Source: Phyllobacterium chamaecytisi
Lineage (GTDB): Bacteria > Pseudomonadota > Alphaproteobacteria > Rhizobiales > Rhizobiaceae
Direction of reading: 5' to 3'
DNA: 64,000 nt
Assembly (NCBI RefSeq): GCF_020164455.1
Contig: NZ_JAIQWW010000017.1
Location: forward strand, 1 to 64,000
In this document: positions 49,221 through 58,686 of the stretch, piece by piece
Layout: every line of letters starts with the position of its first letter
How positions within the stretch are numbered: position 1 is the first letter of the stretch
Notes under the pieces: generated by a model
Databases searched by the model: none
Seen by the model: the letters and a program-made list of their open reading frames with translations, nothing else
What the model was told of the DNA's origin: nothing
Translations under genes and position numbers: made by a program

Positions 49221-49937
49221 ATGAAATCTGAAGCGCATATTCTGATTGTCGATGACGACGAAGCCATTCGCGATCTCCTGCATGAATTTTTGAAGAAGCG
49301 GGGAATGCATGTTTCGGTTGCACGGGACAGCGAGGAAATGCAGGAAGTGCTTTCCCGCACACCTATAGATCTTCTCATTCTGGATGTGATGCTGCCTGGC
49401 AAAAGCGGTATGGAAATTTGCAGGGATATCCGGATGCACTCCCGTATCCCGATCATCATGCTGACTGCTGTCACAGAAACCACTGACCGGGTGGTCGGGC
49501 TTGAAATGGGCGCGGACGATTACGTCTCCAAGCCGTTCGATCCGAGGGAATTACTGGCGCGGGTCAGGGCAGTGCTGCGCCGTCTCGATACGTCCGGTCC
49601 TGACCGGCGCCTCGAACCTACGGTCTACAAATTCGCCGGCTGGACTATGGACTGCTCGCGGCGGCGGCTTGTGTCTCCAGATGCAGTGCGCGTGGAACTG
49701 ACGACGGCAGAATTCAATCTTCTGGAAACATTGGTCAAAAGCGCCCAGCGCATGTTGAGCCGCGACCAGCTGCTGGAATTGGTCGGCAACAACGCAGCCT
49801 ATGGTTATGACCGAAGCATCGATATTTTGATCAGCCGTCTGCGCCGCAAGATGGAAGATGATTCCCGTTCGCCGAAATTGATCCTGACGATCCGCGGCGG
49901 TGGCTATCAATTCGTTCCCGAAGTCAGCGCGGAATGA
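49221..49937 (+). CDS. OmpR-family response regulator
   Basis: A 238-residue regulator: receiver domain with acidic Asp11-Asp13, phosphoacceptor Asp55 (LLILDVMLPGKSG) and the Lys of SKPFDP, then a winged-helix DNA-binding domain (about residues 135-235, with SRDQLLELVGNNAAYGYDRSIDILISRLRRKME as a region). The stop overlaps the kinase gene start by four bases. The target genes cannot be inferred from this stretch. Confidence 0.93.
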   Translation: MKSEAHILIVDDDEAIRDLLHEFLKKRGMHVSVARDSEEMQEVLSRTPIDLLILDVMLPGKSGMEICRDIRMHSRIPIIMLTAVTETTDRVVGLEMGADDYVSKPFDPRELLARVRAVLRRLDTSGPDRRLEPTVYKFAGWTMDCSRRRLVSPDAVRVELTTAEFNLLETLVKSAQRMLSRDQLLELVGNNAAYGYDRSIDILISRLRRKMEDDSRSPKLILTIRGGGYQFVPEVSAE

Positions 49938-51346
49938 AACGGTTTCTGCCCCAGTCGCTGCCAAGCTGGATCCTGCTCATCCTGATTGCCAGCCTGCTCA
50001 CGACACAGGTTGCAACATTATCGATCGTCTCTCGTGATCGTGCCGAAAACAACAATGTGCTCGAACTGTTTCGCTTGAGCGAACGCGCTTATACGCTCGT
50101 CAAGGTGCTCTATTCCGCACAGCCATCCGAGCGATCAATTCTCGCGAGCGCTTTGTCGAACACTGCCAACCCTCTCTCCATGTCCGACGAGCCGGCTGTG
50201 ACATCGGCCATTGCTTCGGACGATAGTCTTGCTGAGCTCGAAGATGTGCTGGTTGCACGATTGTCCGCATTCGGAGTGACCGACGCCCGGATTCGCCGCG
50301 TGTCGAACCGGCCACCTAGCAGTCCTGCGACAAGCCCCAGTGCACCTGATCCCGATGTCGGCATTGTAGAGCGCCAGCTTTCTGACATTGCAGAGGATTT
50401 CAGCCAGAGTGACGGGCTCGCGGCCTCGATCAAGTTCAAGGATGGCCAATGGCTGAACTTCGTCACGCCGATTGCGCCGGAGCCTCCGATCTTTACTGCG
50501 CAGACGCTGCCTCTGTTTGGCTCTGTTGCCGCGGTGGTCATTGCAATGTCGATCTGGGCGATGCGCCGGTTGACGGCGCCATATCGAGCACTTGAGAGAG
50601 CGGTCAAACGCATCGGCGACGATGTAAAATCGCCGCCACTCCCCGAATTTGGCAGCAGCGAGTATAAATCGGCAGCGCGAGCGGTAAACACCATGCAGGC
50701 GCAATTGAGGGAATATGTGGCCGACCGTGAGCAGCTTGCTGCCGCACTGGCGCACGATCTGCGCACGCCGTTGACCCGCATTCGCCTGCGCCTCGAACTG
50801 TTGCGGAAATCGCCGTTGCGCCAATCTCTCACACACGATCTGAACGATATCGAAGCCATATCCCGATCCGTTATCGATTTTGCTACCTATGAAATCGTCG
50901 ATGAAGAACAGGAGAAGATCGACTTCTGGTCGTTGGTTGACTCGGTTGCCGATGGTTTTCAGCAGGCCTCATTCGACAAAACCAGCCATGCGTCGCGCGG
51001 GCTGATCTGCATGGGCCGTCCGATCGCGCTGCGGCGCTGTGTAACAAACCTCGTTAACAACGCGGTGACCTACGGCGAAAAGGCCCATATCAGCCTCACG
51101 CAGAGTGGGGCCGACATTTTGCTTACGATCCGAGACGAAGGGCCAGGCATCCCACAGGCCAAGCTCGACGAGGTGTTCCAGCCGTTCCGGCGGGTCGAAG
51201 GCTCCCGTAACCGGGAGACTGGTGGATTTGGTCTGGGCCTGACCATCGCGCGCAATATCGCGCGACGCAGCGGCGGTGATATCACGCTCGCAAATGACGC
51301 AGACGGCGGCCTAAGAGCCGAATTGCGGATTCCGCGCGCGGTTTGA
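49934..51346 (+). CDS. Sensor histidine kinase
   Basis: A 470-residue inner-membrane kinase with two membrane segments (about residues 10-32 and 190-212) around a 160-residue periplasmic sensor, a HAMP linker (RRLTAPYRALERAVKRIGDD), a HisKA domain with His274 in ALAHDLRTPLTRIRL, and a HATPase domain with NLVNNAVTYG, DEGPGIP and GGFGLGLTIA. It is partner of the regulator upstream by overlap. Its stimulus is unknown. Confidence 0.93.
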   Translation: MKRFLPQSLPSWILLILIASLLTTQVATLSIVSRDRAENNNVLELFRLSERAYTLVKVLYSAQPSERSILASALSNTANPLSMSDEPAVTSAIASDDSLAELEDVLVARLSAFGVTDARIRRVSNRPPSSPATSPSAPDPDVGIVERQLSDIAEDFSQSDGLAASIKFKDGQWLNFVTPIAPEPPIFTAQTLPLFGSVAAVVIAMSIWAMRRLTAPYRALERAVKRIGDDVKSPPLPEFGSSEYKSAARAVNTMQAQLREYVADREQLAAALAHDLRTPLTRIRLRLELLRKSPLRQSLTHDLNDIEAISRSVIDFATYEIVDEEQEKIDFWSLVDSVADGFQQASFDKTSHASRGLICMGRPIALRRCVTNLVNNAVTYGEKAHISLTQSGADILLTIRDEGPGIPQAKLDEVFQPFRRVEGSRNRETGGFGLGLTIARNIARRSGGDITLANDADGGLRAELRIPRAV

Positions 51347-51374
51347 TGCAGTGCGCCGAAACGCGGTTGGAAAT

Positions 51375-52379
51375 TCAGTCGACAGTGCCTACAACTGCCA
51401 CACAGTCACCCGGTTTGACCAAGCCCGGAAAATGCCGTGCGGCAAGGAGCCCGGTGAGCTTCGTCCGGATTTCGGTTGGAGCCGCGCCGGTGCGGCCAAT
51501 TGGATGGATGCGAGCGATCACTTGCCCTTCCTTAACAAAGTCGCCGAGATCGACCATCGTTTCGATCAGCCCTTGATCCTCCGCAAAGGAGAAGCAGTCG
51601 CCTGATGGCATATCGAGCCAGAGCGTGTCGCGGTGGTCAATATTACCGCTGACGATGCCCGCATGGCGCAAGACATTCATCGCCCCCCGTTTGGCGATGG
51701 CAACTGTTTCGGCGCGGGCCGTACCGCCGCCGCCAAGTTCGGTGGTGACGAAGACCTTGCCCATTTCCTCCACCGTCGTGTCATACATGCCGACCGCGTC
51801 GATTTCGAGCATGCGCATCGACCATGGTGCCGAGAATGCCTTGACGGCATCGAAGCCTTTGGCCTCCTGCACTTTGTCAGGCAGGATATGGGCGGCCGCG
51901 AAGGGTACGAAATCGAGTGTCCTGCCACCGGAATGGAAATCGAGCACGACATCAGCACGTGGCAACAATTCGCGGGTGAAATAATCGGCGATCTTCTGGG
52001 TTACCGTGCCATCCGGTTTTCCCGGGTAGCTGCGATTCATGTTGCCCTTGTCGATCGGCGACGTGCGCGTGCCGGCGCGAAACGCCGGATAATTCATCGC
52101 CGGAACGATGATGACCGTACCGCTGACCTTGCCGACGTCGAGCGTGCGGGCAAGGTCAAAGAGAGCGATCGGTCCTTCATATTCATCGCCGTGATTACCG
52201 CCAGTCAGTAGCGCCGTCGGCCCGTTGCCATTACGGATGACTGCGATGGGTATCATGACAGACCCCCAGGCGGAATCATCGCGGCTATAAGGCAGGCGCA
52301 GAAAGCCGTGCTGCACGCCTTGCTTGTCCAGATCGACGGTAGGTGTGATGGGCGACGGCCGCTGGGTTTTTGACTGCAT
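51375..52379 (-). CDS. doeB: N-acetyl-L-2,4-diaminobutyrate deacetylase (ectoine degradation)
   Basis: Releases acetate from N-acetyl-diaminobutyrate to give 2,4-diaminobutyrate. The protein (334 residues from ATG 52379; the frame reaches back to 52430) is a zinc-dependent M14/succinylglutamate-desuccinylase relative: GGNHGDEYEGP carries the His/Glu ligands and VLDFHSGGR the third His. Last gene of the ehu-eut-doe operon, 8 bases after doeA. Also named eutE. Confidence 0.9.
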   Translation of the reverse strand: MQSKTQRPSPITPTVDLDKQGVQHGFLRLPYSRDDSAWGSVMIPIAVIRNGNGPTALLTGGNHGDEYEGPIALFDLARTLDVGKVSGTVIIVPAMNYPAFRAGTRTSPIDKGNMNRSYPGKPDGTVTQKIADYFTRELLPRADVVLDFHSGGRTLDFVPFAAAHILPDKVQEAKGFDAVKAFSAPWSMRMLEIDAVGMYDTTVEEMGKVFVTTELGGGGTARAETVAIAKRGAMNVLRHAGIVSGNIDHRDTLWLDMPSGDCFSFAEDQGLIETMVDLGDFVKEGQVIARIHPIGRTGAAPTEIRTKLTGLLAARHFPGLVKPGDCVAVVGTVD

Positions 52380-52387
52380 GACGGGCC

Positions 52388-53569
52388 TCAGTTCTTGACG
52401 AAAAGCTTGCGCGGCACATTGGCAAGGCATTCGACACCGGTGTCGGTGATCAGGATGCTTTCGGTGATCTCAAGTCCCATCGTTTCGAGCCACAGCCCGG
52501 TCATGAAATGGAACGTCATGCCTGGCTTGAGTTCGGTCCTGTCGCCCGGACGCAGGCTCATTGTGCGCTCGCCCCAATCCGGCGGATAGGAAATGCCGAT
52601 CGGATAGCCGGTGCGATTGTCCTTGACGATGCCGTATTTCTTCAAGACGCCAAAGAACGCATTGGCGATATCCTCGCAGGCATTGCCGGGCTTTGCCGCA
52701 GCGAGACCGGCTTCCATGCCTTCGAGCGTGGCTTTCTCAGCGTCAAGAAATTCCTGCGTGGGTTTGCCCAGAAATACGGTGCGCGACAGGGGAACGTGGT
52801 AGCGGTTGTAGCACCCGGCGATCTCGAAAAACGTACCTTCGCCAACTCTCATCGGCTTGTCGTCCCATGTAAGGTGGGGCGCCGAGGCGTCTGCGCCCGA
52901 AGGAAGCAGCGGCACGATAGCGGGATAATCACCGCCGAAATCATCGGTTCCGCGAATTCCTGCGTCATAGATCTCCGCAACCAGATCGCATTTGCGCATG
53001 TCCGGCTCGATTTTGTCGACGATGCGCTGATGCATAAGCTCAACGATGCGCGCTGCCTTGCGCATATATTCAATCTCAGTCGGGCTTTTCACGGCGCGCT
53101 GCCAGTTGACGAGCGCAGTGCCATCAACGAAGCGGGCATTCGGCAGATGTTTCTGCAAGGATGCGAATGCAGCGGCGGAAAACCAGTAGTTGTCCATCTC
53201 GACCGCGATGGTCAGCTTGTCCCAACCACGCTCGGTAATGATTTTGGACAGATAATCCATAGGATGGCGTTCGGTGGACTGGACATAGTTATCCGGATAA
53301 CCAACGATGTTGTCGTTGGAGAGATAAGCCGTGCGCTTCGCGCCGTTGGCATCCTGGCCGCGGCCATACCAGATCGGTTCGCCTTCCGGCGGTACCAACA
53401 CGGCCTGGTGCACATAGAAAGACCAGCCATCATATCCCGTCAGCCACGCCATATTGGAGGGATCGCTGCAGATCAGAAGATCAATGCCGCGCTTTTGCAT
53501 TGCCGCGCGGGTCTTCTGCAATCTTTCGGCGAATTCCTGCCGCGTGAATTTGAGATTTGGCTCTGTCAT
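52388..53569 (-). CDS. doeA: Ectoine hydrolase
   Basis: Opens the ectoine ring to N-acetyl-2,4-diaminobutyrate. The 393-residue protein has an N-terminal creatinase-like domain (WLTGYDGWSFYVHQAVLVP) and a C-terminal M24 pita-bread domain with GTFFEIAGCYNRYHVPLSRT. Identification as DoeA rather than another M24 peptidase rests on the family pattern and, mostly, on context: it lies between eutC and doeB in an ectoine locus. Also named eutD. Confidence 0.92.
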   Translation of the reverse strand: MTEPNLKFTRQEFAERLQKTRAAMQKRGIDLLICSDPSNMAWLTGYDGWSFYVHQAVLVPPEGEPIWYGRGQDANGAKRTAYLSNDNIVGYPDNYVQSTERHPMDYLSKIITERGWDKLTIAVEMDNYWFSAAAFASLQKHLPNARFVDGTALVNWQRAVKSPTEIEYMRKAARIVELMHQRIVDKIEPDMRKCDLVAEIYDAGIRGTDDFGGDYPAIVPLLPSGADASAPHLTWDDKPMRVGEGTFFEIAGCYNRYHVPLSRTVFLGKPTQEFLDAEKATLEGMEAGLAAAKPGNACEDIANAFFGVLKKYGIVKDNRTGYPIGISYPPDWGERTMSLRPGDRTELKPGMTFHFMTGLWLETMGLEITESILITDTGVECLANVPRKLFVKN

Positions 53570-53602
53570 ATCCGTTTCCTCATGCTTGGACCGAAGCCCA
53601 TA

Positions 53603-54595
53603 TCAACTTTCGAAATTGGTTCCCGCGCTCGACTGTCTGGCGCGATCACGGGCAAGTGTTGCGATGGCGGTATCCTGCACGCCGGTGCCGGTCAGATCGG
53701 CGATAGTGATTGCTGCCGGTGACGGCCTGCCTTTTGCCGAACCGGCGATGATGGAACCGAGCTCGGAGAAGATCTCGCCGGCCTCCACCAGTCCGGATTC
53801 GATGGCGTGATGAAGTTCACCGAGGCGGCGTGTCTGTTTGAGGCTATCGGCAACGTAGAGATCGGCTTTGGCTATGATGGCTGGATCGAGCTCGTTCTTG
53901 TGCTCGGCGTCGGAACCCATGGCGGTGATGTGCTGGCCTGGCTGCAGCCAGGTCGATTGCAGGATTGGCTGGGAGGAGGGTGTTGTCGTCACAACGATAT
54001 CCGCGTCGCGAACAGCCTTTTCCGGATCATGTACAGCGCTGACGGGGATACCAAGCTTTTCAGTGAGCTCGTTTGCAGCCAATCGGGCTTTATCGATGTC
54101 GCGGGCCCAGATCATCGCCTGCTTGATTGGACGAACCAAGGTCAAGGCCTCGAGTTGCAGGCGCGCCTGAACACCGGCTCCGAATATAGCGGCGACACTG
54201 GATTCGGGCCGCGACAGATGCTTTGCCGCAACTGCGCCCGCAGCTGCCGTGCGTATATCGGTGAGATAGCCATTGTCGAGCAACAGGGCTTCGACCAGAC
54301 CGGTGCGGCTGCTGAGCAGAACCATCATGCCGTTGACGCTGGGCAGGCCAAGTTTGGGATTATCAAAGAAACCGGGGCTGATCTTGATGGCAAAACCATC
54401 GATACCCGGAACATACGCGGTCTTCACATCGACTTCACCGCGATGTTCGGGAATGTCGAGCCGCAGGATAGGCGGCATGGCGACAGCCTTGGTCGCCAAG
54501 GCTTCGAATGCAGATTCCACGCAGGCAATCGCGTCGAGATCAAGGGACACGATCTTGCGCAAATCCGCTTCGGTGAGAATCGTCATGAGGGGCAT
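53603..54595 (-). CDS. eutC: Ectoine utilization protein EutC (ornithine cyclodeaminase/mu-crystallin family)
   Basis: A 330-residue NAD(P)-binding protein of the OCD/mu-crystallin family: GFAIKISPGFFDNPKLGLPS, GYLTDIRTAAAGAVAAKHL and the nucleotide-binding AIFGAGVQARLQLEAL are visible. In ectoine loci EutABC is thought to convert hydroxyectoine to ectoine; the exact step of EutC is not proven. It overlaps eutB by 13 bases. Confidence 0.88.
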   Translation of the reverse strand: MPLMTILTEADLRKIVSLDLDAIACVESAFEALATKAVAMPPILRLDIPEHRGEVDVKTAYVPGIDGFAIKISPGFFDNPKLGLPSVNGMMVLLSSRTGLVEALLLDNGYLTDIRTAAAGAVAAKHLSRPESSVAAIFGAGVQARLQLEALTLVRPIKQAMIWARDIDKARLAANELTEKLGIPVSAVHDPEKAVRDADIVVTTTPSSQPILQSTWLQPGQHITAMGSDAEHKNELDPAIIAKADLYVADSLKQTRRLGELHHAIESGLVEAGEIFSELGSIIAGSAKGRPSPAAITIADLTGTGVQDTAIATLARDRARQSSAGTNFES

Positions 54596-55584
54596 GGTTC
54601 GGCCCTTTCCTTGATGTCCGCACAGACGATGCGCCGATGCTGTTCCATGTCGACATTGCGGCCGGAAAGAATGGCGACTATGGGCCCCTTTGCCTTGATT
54701 TTCCCTGCGAGCAGCGCACCTATGCCGACTGCCGCCGCACCTTCGATGATTTCGCGCTCCTGCATATAGGCGTGAGCCATGCCGGCCGCGATTTCATCTT
54801 CAGAGAGCAGGATCAAATCATCGAGCAGGTTGCGCACCATCGCGAAAGTGAACCGGTTATCAATACCGATCCCGCCGCCAAGCGAATCCGCCAGACTTTC
54901 GCTCTCTTCGACAAGGACAGGCTTGCCAGCATCAAGGCTGGCGCGCATAGCGGCGCCGCGGTCCATCGAAATACCGACGATCTTCGCGGCAGAACGTTTG
55001 GCCTTGACCGCCGCCGCAACACCTGAGGCCAGACCGCCGCCTGATACCGGAACGAGTACGGTATCGACGTCCGGAACCGCGTCGATGATCTCGAGGCCGA
55101 GTGTGCCTTGCCCGGCAATGATCGAGGCATTGTCAAAGGGCGGCACCATGGTGAGGCCGCTCTCCCGTACAAGCCGGTCTACTTCTTCCTGCGCATCATC
55201 CTGCGATTTGCCGATGATGCGGATCTCGGCGCCAAGACGGCGGATTTCATCCACCTTGTTCTGCGGGACAAGCCGGGACATGCAGATGATGGCGCGTATA
55301 CCTTCCAGATGTGCGGCATAGGCGAGGGCGCGGCCATGGTTTCCCGTGGATGCTGCGACCACGCCGCGTTGCTTTTCGCTTGTTGAAAGCTGGCTCAAGG
55401 CATTGGTAGCACCACGCAGTTTGAAACTGCCGGTAGTTTGGCGGTGTTCGAGCTTGAGAAAGACCGGCAGGCCTGTCATTTCCGATAAGGATACCGAGTT
55501 GACGGTAGGGGTGCGCACCACCTTGCCCGCAAGCGCGTCGCGTGCCTTCTCAATCTCAGCGATGGTCACCAATTTGTTGGTCAT
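54583..55584 (-). CDS. eutB: Hydroxyectoine utilization dehydratase EutB
   Basis: A 333-residue PLP enzyme of the threonine/serine dehydratase fold. The PLP lysine is Lys55 in TTGSFKLRGA, and VPVSGGGLASGV is the phosphate-binding glycine loop. EutB is proposed to remove water from hydroxyectoine in the EutABC branch. Start ATG 55584 is 3 bases after the eutA stop, and the end overlaps eutC. Confidence 0.9.
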   Translation of the reverse strand: MTNKLVTIAEIEKARDALAGKVVRTPTVNSVSLSEMTGLPVFLKLEHRQTTGSFKLRGATNALSQLSTSEKQRGVVAASTGNHGRALAYAAHLEGIRAIICMSRLVPQNKVDEIRRLGAEIRIIGKSQDDAQEEVDRLVRESGLTMVPPFDNASIIAGQGTLGLEIIDAVPDVDTVLVPVSGGGLASGVAAAVKAKRSAAKIVGISMDRGAAMRASLDAGKPVLVEESESLADSLGGGIGIDNRFTFAMVRNLLDDLILLSEDEIAAGMAHAYMQEREIIEGAAAVGIGALLAGKIKAKGPIVAILSGRNVDMEQHRRIVCADIKERAEPCPS

Positions 55585-55587
55585 GGC

Positions 55588-56367
55588 TCACCAACCGGCC
55601 ATGGATTGAGTCATCAGGCTGCCCCATTCCGGACGAGGCGTAAGATCGTCACATATGCGCAGTGTCGCCCAGGCAGTTGCTAGATTGCTGCTGACAACGG
55701 GCTTTCCGATTGCCTGTTCGATTGCGAGCGCAACGCCCGCCGCCCGCACTGCCGTACACGAAATGAACAGCGCGTCAGCGTCGCTCGCCATCGCTTCCTG
55801 AGCAGCGGAAATCAGCGATCGCGGACTGATCCGCGCCATCTCGCGATCATCGTCGAGGCCAAAACAGGTGAAACTCGCAATGTCGAAACCCTTCGCCGCG
55901 AAGTAGCGCGCCATGGGCGTGCTGGTTTCGATCGTATAGGGCGTGAGAATGCTGATGCGTTTTGCACCGAGCGCCTGCAATCCACGCACGGCTGCAAGCG
56001 GCGGCGTCACAACCGGCACGGCAGGCTTGGCAAGGTTGATTCCAGCTTCGATCTCGTCGTCGCCGATCACCACAGAAGCCGCGGTACAGGAATAGCAAAT
56101 CACATCGAGATCTTCATCCGGCAGGATGAGGCTTGTGCCTTCGGTAAGGGAAGGCTGCATGCGCCGCAGATTGTCTGGCGTGGTCGGGTTCGCATAGGGA
56201 ATGCGCGCTGTGTAAAGACCGATGCGATCACTCGCCACCATGCGCTGAAAATCCGGCTCGGTCGTGTGATCCGTAGCGAGGATGACAAGCCCGACGCGTT
56301 TGCTGAGCGGGCGGTCATCAAAATCCAGTGCCATGGCGGTTTGGTGGATCGTAGGGAAGGCGTCCAT
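55588..56367 (-). CDS. eutA: Ectoine utilization protein EutA (Asp/Glu racemase-like)
   Basis: A 259-residue protein from the ATG at 56367, chosen because AGGAG lies 7 bases upstream; alternatives at 56373 and 56412 are too close to it or inside ehuD. It resembles maleate isomerase/aspartate racemase with two active-site cysteines, Cys94 (VICYSCTAAS) and Cys204 (FISCTAVRA). In the EutABC scheme it is proposed to act on hydroxyectoine stereochemistry. Confidence 0.88.
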   Translation of the reverse strand: MDAFPTIHQTAMALDFDDRPLSKRVGLVILATDHTTEPDFQRMVASDRIGLYTARIPYANPTTPDNLRRMQPSLTEGTSLILPDEDLDVICYSCTAASVVIGDDEIEAGINLAKPAVPVVTPPLAAVRGLQALGAKRISILTPYTIETSTPMARYFAAKGFDIASFTCFGLDDDREMARISPRSLISAAQEAMASDADALFISCTAVRAAGVALAIEQAIGKPVVSSNLATAWATLRICDDLTPRPEWGSLMTQSMAGW

Positions 56368-56378
56368 GATCATACTCC

Positions 56379-57035
56379 TCAGTCGATCCTGCCGTAGCGG
56401 CGTTCCAGCCAACGCAGCCCGACGACGGAAATCAGGCTAATGATGAGGAAGAACGCTCCGACGAGCGTGATTGGCTCTATATAGCGGTAGTTATAGTTGG
56501 CGATGCTGCGCGCCTGGTTCATCAGTTCAAGTACCGTAATTGCAGACAGAAGCGGCGTTTCCTTGAACATGGCAATGAAGTAGTTGGCGAGGGCAGGGAT
56601 CATGGGCGGCAGCGCTTGGGGCAGGACGACCTGCGTCCAGGTCTGCCAGGCGTTGAGATTACATGCCTTGGCTGCCTCCCATTGTCCGCGTGCAACATTA
56701 TCGATTCCGGCGCGATAGACTTCCGCGGTATAGGTTCCGTAGTGCAGACCGAGACCGATTACGCCGGCCACCAGCGGCGAGAGTGTCAGTCCAAGATCCG
56801 GCAGCACGTAAAAGATGAAATAAAGCTGTACCAGCAGAGGTGTTCCGCGAATGAACTCCGCAACGAAGCCCATCGGCCTCGAAACCAGTTTGTTCTTTGA
56901 TCGGCGAACGATAGCGATGGCAAGCCCAACGACTGCAGCCAATATGTATCCCAGTACCGTCGCGAGGATTGTGATCTTCGCGCCCTCGATAAGGGTCGGA
57001 AGAATTTGAATGACAAAAGCCCAATCCCATTCCAT
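56379..57035 (-). CDS. ehuD: Ectoine/hydroxyectoine ABC transporter permease EhuD
   Basis: A 218-residue polar-amino-acid-type permease with about five membrane helices and the EAA loop AAKACNLNAWQTWTQVVLPQ (about residues 123-142). Pairs with EhuC to form the membrane channel of the importer. It ends 11 bases before the eutA start. Confidence 0.92.
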   Translation of the reverse strand: MEWDWAFVIQILPTLIEGAKITILATVLGYILAAVVGLAIAIVRRSKNKLVSRPMGFVAEFIRGTPLLVQLYFIFYVLPDLGLTLSPLVAGVIGLGLHYGTYTAEVYRAGIDNVARGQWEAAKACNLNAWQTWTQVVLPQALPPMIPALANYFIAMFKETPLLSAITVLELMNQARSIANYNYRYIEPITLVGAFFLIISLISVVGLRWLERRYGRID

Positions 57036-57044
57036 AGCTGCCTC

Positions 57045-57704
57045 CTACGACCTGATGCCGTCAAGGCCGCGCGTCAGATGACGCTCAAGGCCGCGAATGG
57101 CGAAGGAGATGACGCAGGCAATGGCAAAATAGAGAATGAGAATTGTCAGGAACGGAAACAGCGTGCTGCCAGTCTGTGCCCGTACCACTTGCGCCTGAAA
57201 TGTCATGTCTGACAGCGAGATGAGCGAGACCACGGCCGATGCTTTCAAGAGTTCGATGGCATTGTTGCCGAAGGTGGGCAGCATCAACACGAAGGCCTGC
57301 GGCAAGATTACGTGGCGAAGGCCTTGCCAACGATTGAAATTGAGCGCCGTGCAGGCCTCATATTGTTCTTTGCCAATGGATTTGATAGCGCCGCGCACCA
57401 CCTCGGCAGCGTAGGCCCCTACATTAAGGCCAAGTGCCAGGACACCCGCTTGCAAGGGCGTCAGTGTGAAACCGAAGAGCGGGAGTACGAAATAAGCCCA
57501 GAACAGCTGAACGAAGATCGACGTGCCCCGAAAAAATTCAATATAGGCGGTCGCTAGCCAGCGCACCGGCGCAAAGCGCGACAAACGCCCGAGACCCGCC
57601 AAGAATGCCATCACGAGCGCCAGCGCCGAGCCCATCAGCGTCAGCTTGATGGTCACGACAGCACCGTCGAGAATGAGTTGCAGATAGCCGGCCCATTGGC
57701 CCAT
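57045..57704 (-). CDS. ehuC: Ectoine/hydroxyectoine ABC transporter permease EhuC
   Basis: A 219-residue permease from ATG 57704 (MGQWAGYLQLILDGAV); the frame extends 11 codons upstream without similarity. The EAA loop is EACTALNFNRWQGLRHVILP (about residues 117-136). Paralogous to ehuD. A strong stem-loop lies in the 79-base spacer to ehuB. Confidence 0.92.
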   Translation of the reverse strand: MGQWAGYLQLILDGAVVTIKLTLMGSALALVMAFLAGLGRLSRFAPVRWLATAYIEFFRGTSIFVQLFWAYFVLPLFGFTLTPLQAGVLALGLNVGAYAAEVVRGAIKSIGKEQYEACTALNFNRWQGLRHVILPQAFVLMLPTFGNNAIELLKASAVVSLISLSDMTFQAQVVRAQTGSTLFPFLTILILYFAIACVISFAIRGLERHLTRGLDGIRS

Positions 57705-57739
57705 CGCTACGCCACCTTTGCTGGAATTGCAGAACATGG

Positions 57740-57767
57740 GACCGCTTCGCTGTTACACGAAGCGGTC
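57740..57767 (-). other. Stem-loop between ehuB and ehuC
   Basis: GACCGCTTCG at 57740-57749 and CGAAGCGGTC at 57758-57767 form a perfect 10-bp stem with an 8-base loop, 16 bases after the ehuB stop and 36 before the ehuC start. No T-run follows on the minus strand, so it is not a full terminator; mRNA 3'-end protection of the ehuAB part is more likely. Confidence 0.7.
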
Positions 57768-57783
57768 GAAGCCTCGCGCGGAA

Positions 57784-58632
57784 CTACTTGGCCGCGCAGA
57801 GCTTTTCGCGGGTGGTGGACATCGCCGCCTTTGCCGAGAAACCATAGGGCTCGATGATCTTGGCGAACTCGCCCGACGTCTTCATCTCAGCGAGAACCTT
57901 GTCGAATTCATCGCGAAGAGCTGTGTCGCCTTTGCGGAATGCCGCGCCATCGCAATAAACCGGGGCGCCCTGTACAGGAGCAATGACTTCGATATTCGGG
58001 TCATTGGCTTTCTTGACCAGATCATTGATCGACAGGACCGGCAGCGAATAGGTGTCGATACGGCCGTCCTGCAGCATTTTCAGGCCGCTCTGGCCATCCG
58101 GAACGACGATGACGCGCTCACGTGGCACACCGGCCTCGAGGGCAAGACGTTCTTCGGTGCCGCCGCCAGGTGCGCCGATGGTCGCCTTTTCATCCTTGGC
58201 GATATCGGCATAGCTCTTGAAGCCTTTTGGATTGCCCTTCTTGACCAGGAATGCTTCCGCATCACAAAGGATCGGCTCGGAATAGGCCACGGCATTGCAG
58301 CGCTCCGGCTTCATGAAAAGACCGGCAGTGACGACATCATGACGTCCAGCCTGTAGGCCGGGGATCATTGCGCCATATTCAGAGATAGACGCCACGACGT
58401 CGTTGACGCCGAGCTTCTTGAACACTGCGCGTGCAACATCCGGGGCGGCGCCAGACACGGTGCCGTCAGCCTTGACGGCCGTGAATGGTGGTTCATTGGC
58501 AATGGCGATGCGGGCAAAACCCTGCGCCTTCAACTTGTCGAGTGCTTCGTCCGCCTTGGCAGGCAAGGACGAGACGAGGGCCGAAAGTGCCACCGCTCCA
58601 AGCAAGGCGTTGATAGTTAGTAGTTTGGTCAT
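57784..58632 (-). CDS. ehuB: Ectoine/hydroxyectoine-binding periplasmic protein EhuB
   Basis: A 282-residue substrate-binding protein with a Sec signal peptide (KLLTINALLGAVALSALVSS, cut near AKA-D at residue 27) and a two-lobe amino-acid-binding fold (SEYGAMIPGLQAGRHDVVTAG and ICDAEAFLVKKGNPKGF-like stretches). EhuB captures ectoine with high affinity in Sinorhizobium (family knowledge). It precedes ehuC and follows ehuA by 54 bases. Confidence 0.92.
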   Translation of the reverse strand: MTKLLTINALLGAVALSALVSSLPAKADEALDKLKAQGFARIAIANEPPFTAVKADGTVSGAAPDVARAVFKKLGVNDVVASISEYGAMIPGLQAGRHDVVTAGLFMKPERCNAVAYSEPILCDAEAFLVKKGNPKGFKSYADIAKDEKATIGAPGGGTEERLALEAGVPRERVIVVPDGQSGLKMLQDGRIDTYSLPVLSINDLVKKANDPNIEVIAPVQGAPVYCDGAAFRKGDTALRDEFDKVLAEMKTSGEFAKIIEPYGFSAKAAMSTTREKLCAAK

Positions 58633-58686
58633 GTTCCCAGCTCCTTTGGTTTTTCTTGTGTTGCTAATCGTCGGGGGTTCCCGTCT

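Noticed and set aside
52508-53722. Open frame of 404 codons on + opposite doeA
   Set aside because: Shadow frame; doeA on - has a clear M24 fold and operon context.
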